Shown here piece by piece: positions 40,362 through 49,477 of a stretch of DNA of 64,000 bases. Position numbers and translations under genes: made by a program. Every line of letters begins with the position of its first letter. Positions within the stretch are counted from its first letter, which is position 1. This DNA is from Ectopseudomonas guguanensis (GTDB lineage Bacteria; Pseudomonadota; Gammaproteobacteria; Pseudomonadales; Pseudomonadaceae), in assembly GCF_900104265.1 (NCBI RefSeq), contig NZ_FNJJ01000012.1, positions 79,983-143,982 of the forward strand, read 5' to 3'. The notes under the pieces are model-generated. The model did not search any database and was not told where the DNA came from. It saw only the letters and a list, made by a program, of their open reading frames with translations.

Positions 40362-41714
40362 ATGCATATCCATATTCTCGGCATCTGCGGCACCTTCATG
40401 GGCTCGCTCGCCGTTTTGGCCAAGGAACTCGGCCACCGCGTCACCGGCTCCGACGCCAACGTCTATCCGCCCATGAGCACCCAGCTCGAAGCCCAGGGCA
40501 TCGAACTGATGCAGGGCTATGACCCGGCGCACCTGCAACCAGCGCCCGATCTGGTGGTGGTCGGCAACGCCATGAGCCGCGGCAATCCGGCAGTCGAATA
40601 TGTATTGAACAAGGGCCTGCCCTACGTTTCCGGCCCGCAGTGGCTGGCCGACCATGTGCTGCAGGGGCGCTGGGTGCTGGCGGTGGCCGGCACGCACGGC
40701 AAAACCAGCAGCTCTAGCATGCTGGCCTGGGTGCTGGAGCATGCCGGCATGAGCCCGGGCTTTCTGATCGGCGGCGTGCCGCAGAACTTCGGGATCTCGG
40801 CGCGTTTGGGCGGCACGCCGTTCTTCGTGGTCGAGGCCGATGAATACGACAGCGCCTTCTTCGACAAGCGCAGCAAGTTCGTCCACTACCGCCCGCGCAC
40901 GGCGATCCTCAACAATCTGGAGTTCGATCACGCGGACATCTTCCCGGACCTGGCGGCCATCGAGCGGCAATTCCACCATCTGGTGCGCACCATCCCCAGC
41001 GAGGGCCTGGTGATCCACCCGGCCAGCGAAACCGCGCTGGCGCGGGTGATCGAGATGGGCTGCTGGACGCCTGTGCAGACCACCGGTCAAGGCGGGCAGT
41101 GGCAGGCGCGCCTGCTCAGCGCCGATGGCTCGCGCTTCGAGGTGAGCTTCGAGGGCAAGGTCGAGGGCGTGGTGGAATGGCAACTGACCGGCCAGCACAA
41201 CGTTGCCAACGCCCTGGCCGTGCTTGCGGCAGCGCGCCATGTCGGCGTGGTGCCGGCGCTGGGCATCGAGGCGCTGGGCAAGTTCATCAACGCCAAGCGG
41301 CGTATGGAGAAGGTTGCCGAGGTCAGCGGCGTGACCATCTTCGACGATTTCGCCCACCATCCCACGGCCATCGCCACCACGCTCGATGGCCTGCGCAAGC
41401 GTGTCGGCGATGACACCCAGGTGATCGCGGTGATCGAGCCACGCTCCAATTCGATGAAGCTCGGTGCTCATCGCGACGGCCTGGCCGAGTCGGCCGAGCA
41501 GGCCGATGCGGTGTTCTGGTATGCGCCGCCGAATCTCGGCTGGGACCTGGCGGCCACCGTGACGCAGGCGCGCAATCCGACGCGCGTGTGCGACTCGCTG
41601 GAGTCGATCATCGATGGCGTGAAGGCCCTGGCGCGCCCCGGCACTCAGGTGGTGATCATGAGCAACGGCGGCTTCGGCGGCCTGCATGGCAAGCTGGCCA
41701 AGGCCCTGGCCTGA
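40362..41714 (+). CDS. mpl: UDP-N-acetylmuramate:L-alanyl-gamma-D-glutamyl-meso-diaminopimelate ligase
   Basis: This Mur-family ligase recycles murein tripeptide by attaching it to UDP-MurNAc. The 450-residue protein begins MHIHILGICGTFMGSLAVLAKELGH (UDP-binding domain) and has the ATP motif AVAGTHGKTSSS near residue 110 and the C-terminal DDFAHHPTAI motif. A REP palindrome separates it from ubiX. Confidence 0.97.
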   Translation: MHIHILGICGTFMGSLAVLAKELGHRVTGSDANVYPPMSTQLEAQGIELMQGYDPAHLQPAPDLVVVGNAMSRGNPAVEYVLNKGLPYVSGPQWLADHVLQGRWVLAVAGTHGKTSSSSMLAWVLEHAGMSPGFLIGGVPQNFGISARLGGTPFFVVEADEYDSAFFDKRSKFVHYRPRTAILNNLEFDHADIFPDLAAIERQFHHLVRTIPSEGLVIHPASETALARVIEMGCWTPVQTTGQGGQWQARLLSADGSRFEVSFEGKVEGVVEWQLTGQHNVANALAVLAAARHVGVVPALGIEALGKFINAKRRMEKVAEVSGVTIFDDFAHHPTAIATTLDGLRKRVGDDTQVIAVIEPRSNSMKLGAHRDGLAESAEQADAVFWYAPPNLGWDLAATVTQARNPTRVCDSLESIIDGVKALARPGTQVVIMSNGGFGGLHGKLAKALA

Positions 41715-41728
41715 GTCACAACCTTGCG

Positions 41729-41784
41729 GTAGGGCGGGTGAAACCCGCCATGTATGGAAAACCGGCGGGTTGCACCCGCCCTAC
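41729..41784. repeat. REP palindrome (GTAGGGCGGGT family)
   Basis: GTAGGGCGGGTGAAACCCGCC and GGCGGGTTGCACCCGCCCTAC form an inverted repeat between mpl and ubiX. Confidence 0.85.
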
Positions 41785-41793
41785 GGAGCACTC

Positions 41794-42423
41794 ATGAGCG
41801 GCCCTGAACGCGTCACCCTGGCCATGACCGGCGCCTCCGGCGCGCAATACGGCCTGCGCCTGCTCGATTGTCTGGTGCAGGAAGAGCGCGAGGTGCACTT
41901 TCTGATCTCCAAGGCCGCGCAACTGGTGATGGCCACCGAAACCGACGTGGCGCTGCCGGCCAAGCCGCAGGCCATGGCGCAGTTCCTCACCGAATACACC
42001 GGCGCAGCGCCGGGGCAGGTCCGCGTCTACGGCAAGGAAGACTGGATGGCGCCAGCGGCATCCGGCTCCGGCGCGCCGACGGCCATGGTGGTGGTGCCGT
42101 GCTCAACCGGCACCTTGTCGGCCATCGCCACCGGCGCCTGCAACAACCTGATCGAACGCGCCGCCGACGTGGCGCTGAAGGAGCGTCGCCAGCTGATCCT
42201 GGTACCGCGCGAGGCGCCGTATTCGAGCATTCATCTGGAGAACATGCTCAAGCTGTCGAATCTGGGCGTTACCATCCTGCCGGCTTCGCCCGGCTTTTAT
42301 CACCAGCCGCAAACGCTGGATGACCTGGTGGATTTCGTGGTTGCGCGTATCCTCAACTGCCTGGGCATACCCCAGGACATGCTTCCCCGTTGGGGCGAGC
42401 ATCATATGGTGTCGGACGAATAG
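41794..42423 (+). CDS. ubiX: UbiX flavin prenyltransferase
   Basis: The 209-residue enzyme makes the prenylated FMN cofactor for UbiD-type decarboxylases in ubiquinone synthesis. Motifs: MTGASGAQYGLRLL at the N-terminus, VVVPCSTGTLSAIATG, and ERRQLILVPREAPYSSIHLENM. ATG 41794 is chosen because the upstream frame is REP DNA. It is followed closely by a small exported-protein gene. Confidence 0.96.
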   Translation: MSGPERVTLAMTGASGAQYGLRLLDCLVQEEREVHFLISKAAQLVMATETDVALPAKPQAMAQFLTEYTGAAPGQVRVYGKEDWMAPAASGSGAPTAMVVVPCSTGTLSAIATGACNNLIERAADVALKERRQLILVPREAPYSSIHLENMLKLSNLGVTILPASPGFYHQPQTLDDLVDFVVARILNCLGIPQDMLPRWGEHHMVSDE

Positions 42424-42431
42424 GGAGATCA

Positions 42432-42722
42432 ATGTCCATGGCCAGTCGTTACCTGTTGGGCTGCCTGTTGGCCCTTTCTATGATGCCTGCTGCGCAGGCT
42501 TCGATGCGCTGTGGCACTACGCTGATAAACGAGGGCGATCTGACGGTGGATGTCCGACGCAAATGCGGCGAGCCTGACCACCGCGAGGTGATCCCACCCA
42601 GCAGTCCGCAAGGTGGCGGGGTAACGGTGGAGCAGTGGGTCTACGGGCCAAGCAACGGCATGTATCGTTACCTGCGCTTTCTCGACGGCAAGTTGGTCGA
42701 GATCCGGGTCACGCGCGGATGA
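42432..42722 (+). CDS. DUF2845-family small exported protein
   Basis: This ~96-residue protein has a signal peptide (YLLGCLLALSMMPAAQA-SMRCG), then the DUF2845 pattern with two cysteines (MRCGTTLINEG, VRRKCGEPDHRE) and EQWVYGPSNGMYRYLRF. Function unknown; periplasmic location is predicted. ATG 42432 lies 4 nt after GGGAG and ATG 42438 lies 10 nt after it; either is possible. The stop overlaps the next start. Confidence 0.8.
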   Translation: MSMASRYLLGCLLALSMMPAAQASMRCGTTLINEGDLTVDVRRKCGEPDHREVIPPSSPQGGGVTVEQWVYGPSNGMYRYLRFLDGKLVEIRVTRG

Positions 42723-43006
42723 GGCGAGGGCTGGTCGCCGGCCTGGCGCTGCTGAGCCTGACCGGCTGCGCCACGGTACGCACATTGGACGCGGCCAAAC
42801 CCGGTGCGCCGGTGGTCTACGCCGGTACCCGGCTGGACTGGTACACCATCAATGGCGGCTGCTGCCCGCTGGATCGTTTCGGTGCCGAGGCACCGCGCTA
42901 TCCGGGCCTGGATCTGCCGGCCAGTGCGCTGCTCGATACGCTGTTGCTGCCATTCTCGCTGGCCACCGCGCTGGGTGTAAGCCTGGGCGTCAGCGGCGGG
43001 TTGTAG
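42719..43006 (+). CDS. YceK/YidQ-family lipoprotein
   Basis: The 95-residue product has a lipoprotein signal (MRRGLVAGLALLSLTGC, lipobox LTGC with Cys17) followed by YAGTRLDWYTINGGCCP and a C-terminal hydrophobic stretch, as in YceK/YidQ lipoproteins of unknown function. It overlaps the DUF2845 gene by ATGA and is translationally coupled to it. Confidence 0.82.
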   Translation: MRRGLVAGLALLSLTGCATVRTLDAAKPGAPVVYAGTRLDWYTINGGCCPLDRFGAEAPRYPGLDLPASALLDTLLLPFSLATALGVSLGVSGGL

Positions 43007-43038
43007 GCCAACGAGATACGTCCCTCTCTGATAACCGG

Positions 43039-43210
43039 CCCCGGATTGCATCCGGGCTACGGAAGGCTGCGGTGTCTGGAAAACTGTAGCCCGGTGCAAT
43101 CCGGGATGGTGCCAGGGCGCCGTAGGGTGCGCTGTGCGCACCGGTTTTTGGCGGCGGTGCATGGCCTGGAGTTGATCCGCAAACGCCCCGGTACGCGGGG
43201 CGCACCCTAC
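43039..43210. repeat. REP cluster between the YceK-type and YbaK-type genes
   Basis: One inverted pair is CCCCGGATTGCATCCGGGCTAC (43039-43060) with GTAGCCCGGTGCAATCCGGG (43086-43105). A second pair is GTAGGGTGCGCTGTGCGCACC (from 43122) with CGCGGGGCGCACCCTAC (to 43210). They fill the 213-bp gap; no other feature is seen. Confidence 0.8.
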
Positions 43211-43219
43211 GTCGCCCGT

Positions 43220-43699
43220 TCAGCAGGGTTCCGTTTCCACTTCCTGGCACACGTCGATCCACTCGGCGTCCACCAGTTCGGCCAGGCGTTGCGGGGTGAT
43301 GCGCACGGCGCTGTGGGTGGCGCCGGCAGCCGGCAGCACTTCGTCGAAGGCCAGCAGCGAGCGGTCGCAGTAGACGCTCAAGGGCGTGGCCAGGCCAAAC
43401 GGGCAGACGCCGCCGACCGGGTGACTGGTCAGCTCGACCACGGTCTGTGCATCGAGCATGCGCGATTTGGCACCGAAGCATTCCTTCATCTTCTGATTGT
43501 CGATGCGCGCGTCACCACGGGCGACGATCAGCACGTTGCGCTCGGCGATGCGAAAGGCCAGGGTCTTGGCGATCTGCCCCGGCGCGACGCCATGCGCCTC
43601 GGCCGCCAGCGCCACGGTGGCGGTGCTGGTCTGCAGCTCGATGATCGCGATGTCGGGCGCCTTGGCGGCGAAGAAGGCGCGTACAGAGGCCAGGCTCAT
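43220..43699 (-). CDS. YbaK/EbsC-family aminoacyl-tRNA deacylase
   Basis: The 159-residue protein has the YbaK/ProX editing-domain fold, with the lysine-containing APGQIAKTLAFR and the late HPVGGVCPFGL and HSAVRITPQRLAEL motifs. Such proteins clear mischarged tRNAs (Cys-tRNA-Pro, Ala-tRNA-Pro). ATG 43699 (MSLASVRAFF) follows GGGGA and is preferred to the upstream ATG at 43732. Confidence 0.9.
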   Translation of the reverse strand: MSLASVRAFFAAKAPDIAIIELQTSTATVALAAEAHGVAPGQIAKTLAFRIAERNVLIVARGDARIDNQKMKECFGAKSRMLDAQTVVELTSHPVGGVCPFGLATPLSVYCDRSLLAFDEVLPAAGATHSAVRITPQRLAELVDAEWIDVCQEVETEPC

Positions 43700-43832
43700 G
43701 AAGCGATTCCCCAGGGCTGTCGAAATGGCCACGACGCAGATTCCAGCCCGATGCTGGTGTGGTCATGACCACGGCGAAAAAACAAGCGGCCATGCTCGCG
43801 CTGCATGGCCTGCTCGTCAAGGTCCGATGGCG

Positions 43833-44699
43833 TCAGTTTGCCAGCAGATGGGCCGCTTTCACCGCTTCATCGAGCCCGTAGCGACCTTTTTCGTCTCGCG
43901 TCACCCGTCCCATGGCCACGTCGGGGTCGTGGGTGAATACCAGGCGGCCGCCGCGGGCGATCAGGTCGGCCAGCAGCGTCTCCTTCTCCTCGATCAGGCC
44001 TTCGGGGAAGCGGTCGTAGCCCATGGTGATCGGCAGGTGCACCCAGGGCGCGCCGGGGATCAGGTCGCCGGGAAACACCACCGGCCCGCCCGGCATGGCC
44101 ACTTCCGGCAGCAACTGGCCGGGCGTGTGGCCGTCGCTCCAGTGCAGGCGCCAGTCTGGGCCGAGCAGCTCGCAGCGGTCGGTTTCGTCGATCAGCAGCA
44201 GGCGGCCGCTGTTTTCCAGCAGGTCGAGCAGTTCCGGGATATAGGAGGCTCTATCCCGGGCGTGTGGCTTGCAGGCGCGCTGCCACTGGCGACGGCCGGT
44301 GAGGAAGCGCGCGTTGGGAAACAGCAGGCGCGCGGGTTGGTCCGCCTGCCAGGCGGCGAGCAGGCCGCCGGCATGATCGAAGTGCAGGTGGGTGAGCACC
44401 ACGATGTCGATGTCGGCATCGCTCAAACCGACCTTCGCCAGTTCGTCGAGCAGCACGTGGTGGTCTTCCTGCACGCCGAAGCGCTGTTTCAGCTCGGGGC
44501 TGAAGAAGGCGCCGATGCCGGTTTCCACCAGGATGTTGCGCTCGTCTTCCTGCACCAGCAGGGCGCGGCAGCCCAGATCGATGCGGTTCAGTTCGTCGGC
44601 CGGCATCCAGCGCTGCCAGAGGGTCTTGGGCGCGTTGCCGAACATGGCGCCGCCATCGAGTTTCTGGCTGTTGCCGGTCAGGGTGGTCAGGGTTCGCAT
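43833..44699 (-). CDS. MBL-fold metallohydrolase
   Basis: The 288-residue enzyme has the zinc motif THLHFDHAG (HxHxDH) near residue 105, a later SDGHTPGQ histidine and VFPGDLIPG aspartate, the pattern of cytoplasmic MBL hydrolases including lactonases and thioesterases. Substrate unknown. It follows the thiolase gene by 37 bp in the acyl-CoA cluster, so a thioester or lactone substrate is plausible. Confidence 0.87.
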   Translation of the reverse strand: MRTLTTLTGNSQKLDGGAMFGNAPKTLWQRWMPADELNRIDLGCRALLVQEDERNILVETGIGAFFSPELKQRFGVQEDHHVLLDELAKVGLSDADIDIVVLTHLHFDHAGGLLAAWQADQPARLLFPNARFLTGRRQWQRACKPHARDRASYIPELLDLLENSGRLLLIDETDRCELLGPDWRLHWSDGHTPGQLLPEVAMPGGPVVFPGDLIPGAPWVHLPITMGYDRFPEGLIEEKETLLADLIARGGRLVFTHDPDVAMGRVTRDEKGRYGLDEAVKAAHLLAN

Positions 44700-44736
44700 G
44701 GTTTTCTCTTGTTCTTGTCCGTTCGCGGCGATTGTT

Positions 44737-45915
44737 TCAGCGTTTGATGGCCAGGGCCACACCCTGGCCGCCACCGATGCACAGGGTGGCCAGGCCACGG
44801 CGGGCATCGCGGCGCTGCATCTCGTGGATCAGGCTGACCAGGATGCGGCAACCGGAAGCGCCGATGGGGTGGCCGAGTGCGATGGCACCGCCGTTGACGT
44901 TGACCTTGGCGCTGTCCCAATGCAGTTCGCGGCCGACGGCGATGGCCTGGGCGGCGAAGGCTTCGTTGGCCTCGATCAGGTCGAGCTGTTCCAGGCTCCA
45001 GCCGGCGCGCTCCAGCGCCTTGCAACTGGCGAATACCGGGCCGATGCCCATCACCGCCGGATCGACCCCGGCGCTGGCGTGTGCGGCGATGCGCGCAAGG
45101 ATCGGCAGTCGCAGTTCGTTGGCCTTCTCGGCGCTCATCAGCAGTACGGCGGCGGCGCCGTCGTTGAGCGTCGAGGCGTTGCCGGCGGTCACCGTGCCGT
45201 CATTCTTGAACGCCGGGCGCAGCTTGCCCAGGCTGTCCAGGCTGGTGCCGGCGCGCGGTTGTTCATCCTGGGCAAAACGCAGCGGTTCGGCGCCGCGCCG
45301 GGGGACTTCCACCGGGACGATCTCGCTGGCAAAGCGTCCGGCGTCGATGGCCGCCTGGGCACGCTGCTGCGAACGCAGGGCGAAGGCGTCCTGCTCGGCG
45401 CGGGTGACGCCGTACTGCTCGGCCAGATTCTCCGCGGTGATACCCATGTGGTAGTGGTTGAAGGCGTCCCACAGGCCGTCCTGAATCATGGTGTCGACCA
45501 ATTGCGCATGGCCCATGCGCAGGCCGCTGCGGGCGCCGGGCATGACATAGGGCGCCAGGCTCATGTTCTCCTGGCCGCCGGCGATGATGATCTCCGCGTC
45601 ACCGCCACGAATGGCCTGGGCGCCAAGGATCACCGCCTTGAGGCCGGAGCCACAGACCTTGTTCAGGGTCATGGCCGGCACCGTATGCGGCAGACCGGCG
45701 AGCAGCACGCTCTGCCGGGCCGGGTTCTGCCCGGAGCCTGCCGTGAGCACCTGGCCGAGAATCACCTCGTCGATCTGCTCGCCTGCAATGCCGGTGCGGG
45801 CGAGCAGTTCACGGATCACCGCGGCGCCCAGTTGTGGCGCGGGTATGCGGCTCAACGCACCCTGAAAGCTGCCGATGGCGGTACGGCAGGCGGCGACTAT
45901 CACGACTTCACGCAT
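44737..45915 (-). CDS. Acetyl-CoA C-acetyltransferase (thiolase)
   Basis: The 392-residue thiolase has nucleophilic Cys near residue 88 (LNKVCGSGLKA), GGAIALGHPIGASG and the C-terminal LCIGGGQGVALAI motif, matching biosynthetic/short-chain thiolases (AtoB/PhaA type) rather than PcaF. It is preceded by a terminator that separates it from the acyl-CoA dehydrogenase gene, so it may have its own promoter. Confidence 0.92.
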   Translation of the reverse strand: MREVVIVAACRTAIGSFQGALSRIPAPQLGAAVIRELLARTGIAGEQIDEVILGQVLTAGSGQNPARQSVLLAGLPHTVPAMTLNKVCGSGLKAVILGAQAIRGGDAEIIIAGGQENMSLAPYVMPGARSGLRMGHAQLVDTMIQDGLWDAFNHYHMGITAENLAEQYGVTRAEQDAFALRSQQRAQAAIDAGRFASEIVPVEVPRRGAEPLRFAQDEQPRAGTSLDSLGKLRPAFKNDGTVTAGNASTLNDGAAAVLLMSAEKANELRLPILARIAAHASAGVDPAVMGIGPVFASCKALERAGWSLEQLDLIEANEAFAAQAIAVGRELHWDSAKVNVNGGAIALGHPIGASGCRILVSLIHEMQRRDARRGLATLCIGGGQGVALAIKR

Positions 45916-45957
45916 AAGGACTCCTCGTCGGCTGGGCAGCGCCAGCCGAGGCTCGAA

Positions 45958-45986
45958 TAAAAAAGCGCGGCGCCGAAGCGCCGCGC
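45958..45986 (-). terminator. Rho-independent terminator upstream of the thiolase gene
   Basis: On the minus strand GCGCGGCGCTTCGGCGCCGCGC is followed by TTTTTTATT. It ends transcription from the acyl-CoA dehydrogenase gene before the thiolase gene. Confidence 0.85.
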
Positions 45987-46001
45987 AACACGCTCAACCT
46001 T

Positions 46002-46092
46002 GTAGGGCCACCGGCTCGGCGGTGGCGGGTTGCACCCGCCCTACGTTTAAAACTGTTCGGCGGGCGGTCCTGTAGGGTGGGCTTCAGCCCAC
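46002..46092. repeat. REP arms downstream of the acyl-CoA dehydrogenase gene
   Basis: GTAGGGCCACC...GGCGGGTTGCACCCGCCCTAC (46002-46044) and a single GTAGGGTGGGCTTCAGCCCAC (46072-46092) lie in the 233-bp gap. Confidence 0.7.
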
Positions 46093-46148
46093 GCGAACGG
46101 CTGTTCGGTCCTCCCATGAGCCCTGGACAGGTAACGCAGACACAGTCT

Positions 46149-47921
46149 TCAAAATTGCTCGGCAGCCAGACCATAAAGCGGCTGGCTGCCGGCACGAATG
46201 CTCGCCTCCAGGCTCAGGGTGCGCGGCAGCAGGCGGGCGAAGAAGAACTCCGCAGTGGCCAGCTTGCCGCCATAGAAGGCCTCGTCTTCGCCCTGCTTGC
46301 TCTGCGCCACGGCCGCCATGCGCGCCCACATGTAGGCGTAGGCGACATAGCCGAACAGGTGCAGGTACTCCACCGAGGCGGCGCCGACGGCATTGGGCTC
46401 GCTCTTGGCCTGCTCCAGCAGCCAGCCGCTGACCGCCTCCAGGCGTTCCAGGGCCTCGATCAGGCGTTCGCGGTAAGGCGATTCATGGGCGTGGGCGAAG
46501 TCGCGCACCTCGGCGGCGAACAGGCGCAGCGCGGCGCCGCCGTTGGCCACCACCTTGCGCCCCAGCAGGTCGAGCGCCTGGATGCCATTGGTGCCTTCGT
46601 AGATCTGTGCGATGCGCACGTCGCGCACCAGCTGCTCTTGGCCCCATTCACGGATATAGCCGTGGCCGCCGAAGACCTGCTGGCCGTGCACGCAGCTTTC
46701 CAGACCGGTGTCGGTGAAGAAGGCCTTGGCCACCGGGGTGAGCAGAGCCACCAGGGCTTCGGCATTCTGCCGTTCGCTCGCGTCCTCGGCGTACTTGGCC
46801 AGGTCGAGCTGCTGACCGACGTAGCAGGCAAAGGCGCGGCCGCCCTCGTTCAGCGCCTTCATGGTCAGCAGCATGCGACGCACGTCGGCATGCACGATGA
46901 TCGGGTCGGCGACCTTGCCGTGGTTCACCGGGCCGGTGGCGGCGCGGCTCTGGATGCGTTCGCGGGCGTAGCTGACGGCCGACTGGTAGGACGCCTCGGC
47001 GCAGCCGATGCCCTGGATGCCGATGGACAGACGCTCGTAGTTCATCATGGTGAACATCGCCGCCAGGCCCTTGTTGACCTCGCCGATCAGGTAGCCGGTG
47101 GCGCCGTCGAAGTTCATCACGCAGGTAGCCGAGGCCTTGATACCCATCTTGTGCTCGATGGAGCCGCAGCTCACGGCGTTGCGCGCGCCGAGGCTGCCAT
47201 CGGCGTTGACCATCACCTTGGGCACCAGGAACAGCGAGATGCCTTTCGGCCCGGCTGGCGCGTCCGGCAACTTGGCCAGCACCAGATGGATGATGTTCTC
47301 GGTCAGGTCCTGTTCCCCGCCGGTAATGAAGATCTTGCTGCCGGTGACCTTGTAGCTGCCATCGGCCTGCGGCTCTGCGCGGGTGCGGATGATGCCGAGG
47401 TCGGTGCCGGCATGGGCCTCGGTCAGGCACATGGAGCCGGCCCAGCGGCCCTCGTACATCGGCGGCAGGTAGGTGGTTTTAAGATCTTCGCTGGCATGGG
47501 CGTCGATGGCCAGGCAGGCGCCGGAGCTCAACGCCGAGTACAGCGCGAAGCTGGAGCCGGCGGCGTAGAGCATTTCCTCGAAGGCCACTGCGAGCATCTT
47601 GGGCATGCCCATGCCGCCGTAATTCGGGTTGCCGGACAGGCCGACCCAGCCGCCTTCGGTGTAGGTGGCGTAGGCCTCGCGGAAACCGGTCGGGGTGCGC
47701 ACATCGCCATCGACCCACTGTGCGCCTTCTTCGTCGCCGCTGCGGTTGAGCGGGGCGATCAGGCCGCCGGTGACCTTGGCCGCTTCTTCGAGGATGGCGT
47801 CGGCGGTGTCGGCATCGACGGTTTCGGCCAGGGCCGGCAGGCGTGCCCACAGGCTCGGCGCCTGGAAGACGTCATGGAGGACGAAGCGCATATCGCGCAG
47901 CGGGGCGTTGAATTCGGGCAT
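46149..47921 (-). CDS. Acyl-CoA dehydrogenase (long, DmdC/FadE-like type)
   Basis: This 590-residue FAD enzyme is longer than classical acyl-CoA dehydrogenases because of an extra C-terminal domain, as in FadE and 3-methylmercaptopropionyl-CoA dehydrogenase relatives. Motifs: MCLTEAHAGTDLG and KVTGSKIFITGGE for FAD, and RIAQIYEGTNGIQALDLLGRK with the catalytic glutamate. It lies 57 bp after the transporter gene. Chain-length preference cannot be read from the sequence. Confidence 0.92.
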   Translation of the reverse strand: MPEFNAPLRDMRFVLHDVFQAPSLWARLPALAETVDADTADAILEEAAKVTGGLIAPLNRSGDEEGAQWVDGDVRTPTGFREAYATYTEGGWVGLSGNPNYGGMGMPKMLAVAFEEMLYAAGSSFALYSALSSGACLAIDAHASEDLKTTYLPPMYEGRWAGSMCLTEAHAGTDLGIIRTRAEPQADGSYKVTGSKIFITGGEQDLTENIIHLVLAKLPDAPAGPKGISLFLVPKVMVNADGSLGARNAVSCGSIEHKMGIKASATCVMNFDGATGYLIGEVNKGLAAMFTMMNYERLSIGIQGIGCAEASYQSAVSYARERIQSRAATGPVNHGKVADPIIVHADVRRMLLTMKALNEGGRAFACYVGQQLDLAKYAEDASERQNAEALVALLTPVAKAFFTDTGLESCVHGQQVFGGHGYIREWGQEQLVRDVRIAQIYEGTNGIQALDLLGRKVVANGGAALRLFAAEVRDFAHAHESPYRERLIEALERLEAVSGWLLEQAKSEPNAVGAASVEYLHLFGYVAYAYMWARMAAVAQSKQGEDEAFYGGKLATAEFFFARLLPRTLSLEASIRAGSQPLYGLAAEQF

Positions 47922-47978
47922 GGTGCAACCTCGACAGCGGAGGCGCCGCGACAGGCGCGGCGCGTGGAACGAAATGCG

Positions 47979-49352
47979 TCAGTCGGCTTCCGCCGGACTA
48001 CGCGACTTATCCTTGATGCTGGTGAATTTAAGCAGATGGGTGCGTTCGACCAGGATGTACAGCGCCGCACCCGCGGCCAGGCCCCAGCCCGCGCCGTAGA
48101 CGGCGAGCACCACACCCATGGTGCCGGCGATGCCGCGCTCGGTGTTGTTGTTCAGTTGTTCGAAACCGACCATCAGGCAGATATAGCCGGTGAGGATCAG
48201 CGTCAGCGACAGGGCGATCGGCAGTACCGGCTGGAAGAAACTGACCAGCGGCAGCATGAACAACGCGGCGAAACCGGTGATCCAGAAGGTGCCGGCACCG
48301 CTGTAGATCGAGTCCATCGCCTTGCGCCCGTACTTGTAGCGCTCGGCCATGGTCGCCGCCACCGCCGTCCACAGCGGGCCAGCCAGGCCCGGGTAGGGTG
48401 CGAAGAAGGCATGCAGGGCGTTGCGGATGGCGGTCACCAGGTGGATACGGTCGACGTTGTTTTCGATCACCTCGTCGGTGCGCAGTTCATCGGCGCGCTG
48501 CATCAGCGACTGGCCGACGATGATGTCGCCGAAGGCGATCACGTAGGCGATCACCGCGGTGGGCACGGCCAGCATGAACACGTCCAGGCCGGGGAAGCCG
48601 ACGTTGAACGGCAGGTAGTTCCACATCTCGCCGAAGGCCGGCGCGGTGATGCCCCACTTCACGTCCGGCATCTTGTACTCGCCCACGGCGATGCCGATGA
48701 AGATGGCGATCAGCATGCCCGGCACCATGCCGTAGTTGACGATCTTGCGCGCCAGCGGCACGCGCTCGGTCAGGCCCTTGAACGACACAGAGAACATCAG
48801 GTACAGGCAGATCAGGCTGCCGAGGACCAGGGAGATCGGCGTGTTGGCCAGGCGGCCGCCGGCGCTGATTTCGCCCATCAGTGCGGCGATGCCGGCGCCG
48901 ATGATGATGCCACCCTTCATCGAGTTGGGGATCAGCCGCACCAGCGCGCTGCCCAGGCGGGTGACGCCGAGGAAGAGGAAGATCACGAACACCAGAAACT
49001 GCAGGGCGAACAGCGCCTGGATGGCCGCAGGACCCGGCTCGTAGTTGCCGAGAAAAAGCAGCACCACCGGAATGCCGGGGGTGATCCAGCCCGGCACCAG
49101 CGGCACGCCGAGCAGCGCCGGCAGCATGAAGCCGATGCCGCACACCACCACGTAGGCCAGGGCCACGTCGTAGGGCAGGCCGAGGTATTTCTCCAGCAGC
49201 GGGATCATCGCCAGGCTGACCACGAACATGATCAGTGCCTGCAGCATCTCGGCGGTTTCCCAGCGGTAATGCACGAAGGGCAGGCGCACCTTGAACGGGC
49301 CGAGGGGCCAGTGCGGTTGTTCGTCGCCGTCACGGCGCTTGAAAATTTGCAT
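47979..49352 (-). CDS. Predicted multi-pass transporter (NCS2/SulP-like fold)
   Basis: The 457-residue protein has about 12-14 hydrophobic helices, with GVPLVPGWITPGIPVVLLFL and GGIIIGAGIAALMGEI resembling the core of SLC23/SLC26-type permeases. No substrate can be named. Between acyl-CoA synthetase and acyl-CoA dehydrogenase genes it probably imports the carboxylic acid they use. ATG 49352 follows GGAG. Confidence 0.7.
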   Translation of the reverse strand: MQIFKRRDGDEQPHWPLGPFKVRLPFVHYRWETAEMLQALIMFVVSLAMIPLLEKYLGLPYDVALAYVVVCGIGFMLPALLGVPLVPGWITPGIPVVLLFLGNYEPGPAAIQALFALQFLVFVIFLFLGVTRLGSALVRLIPNSMKGGIIIGAGIAALMGEISAGGRLANTPISLVLGSLICLYLMFSVSFKGLTERVPLARKIVNYGMVPGMLIAIFIGIAVGEYKMPDVKWGITAPAFGEMWNYLPFNVGFPGLDVFMLAVPTAVIAYVIAFGDIIVGQSLMQRADELRTDEVIENNVDRIHLVTAIRNALHAFFAPYPGLAGPLWTAVAATMAERYKYGRKAMDSIYSGAGTFWITGFAALFMLPLVSFFQPVLPIALSLTLILTGYICLMVGFEQLNNNTERGIAGTMGVVLAVYGAGWGLAAGAALYILVERTHLLKFTSIKDKSRSPAEAD

Positions 49353-49414
49353 GAGGGTTCTCCGTCGGCCGCCTGGGCCGGTTCTTGTTGTTGTGAAAAC
49401 GGTGCGGTTTTGCC

Positions 49415-49473
49415 GTAGCCCGGATGCAATCCGGGGAATCCGAATCGCTGTCCCCGGATTGCATCCGGGCTAC
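49415..49473. repeat. REP palindrome (GTAGCCCGGATGC family)
   Basis: GTAGCCCGGATGCAATCCGGGG and CCCCGGATTGCATCCGGGCTAC form a perfect inverted repeat between the acyl-CoA synthetase and transporter genes. Confidence 0.9.
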
Positions 49474-49477
49474 GTGA

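Noticed and set aside
44737..45915. Second thiolase as a duplicate pcaF
   Set aside because: Its motifs (LNKVCGSGLKA, GHPIGASG) fit acetyl-CoA acetyltransferases, and its neighbours are acyl-CoA genes without pca-type boxes.
46077..49418. 1113-codon plus-strand open frame over the acyl-CoA dehydrogenase and permease genes
   Set aside because: Gly/His/Gln-rich shadow of two clear genes on the other strand; no recognisable domain.
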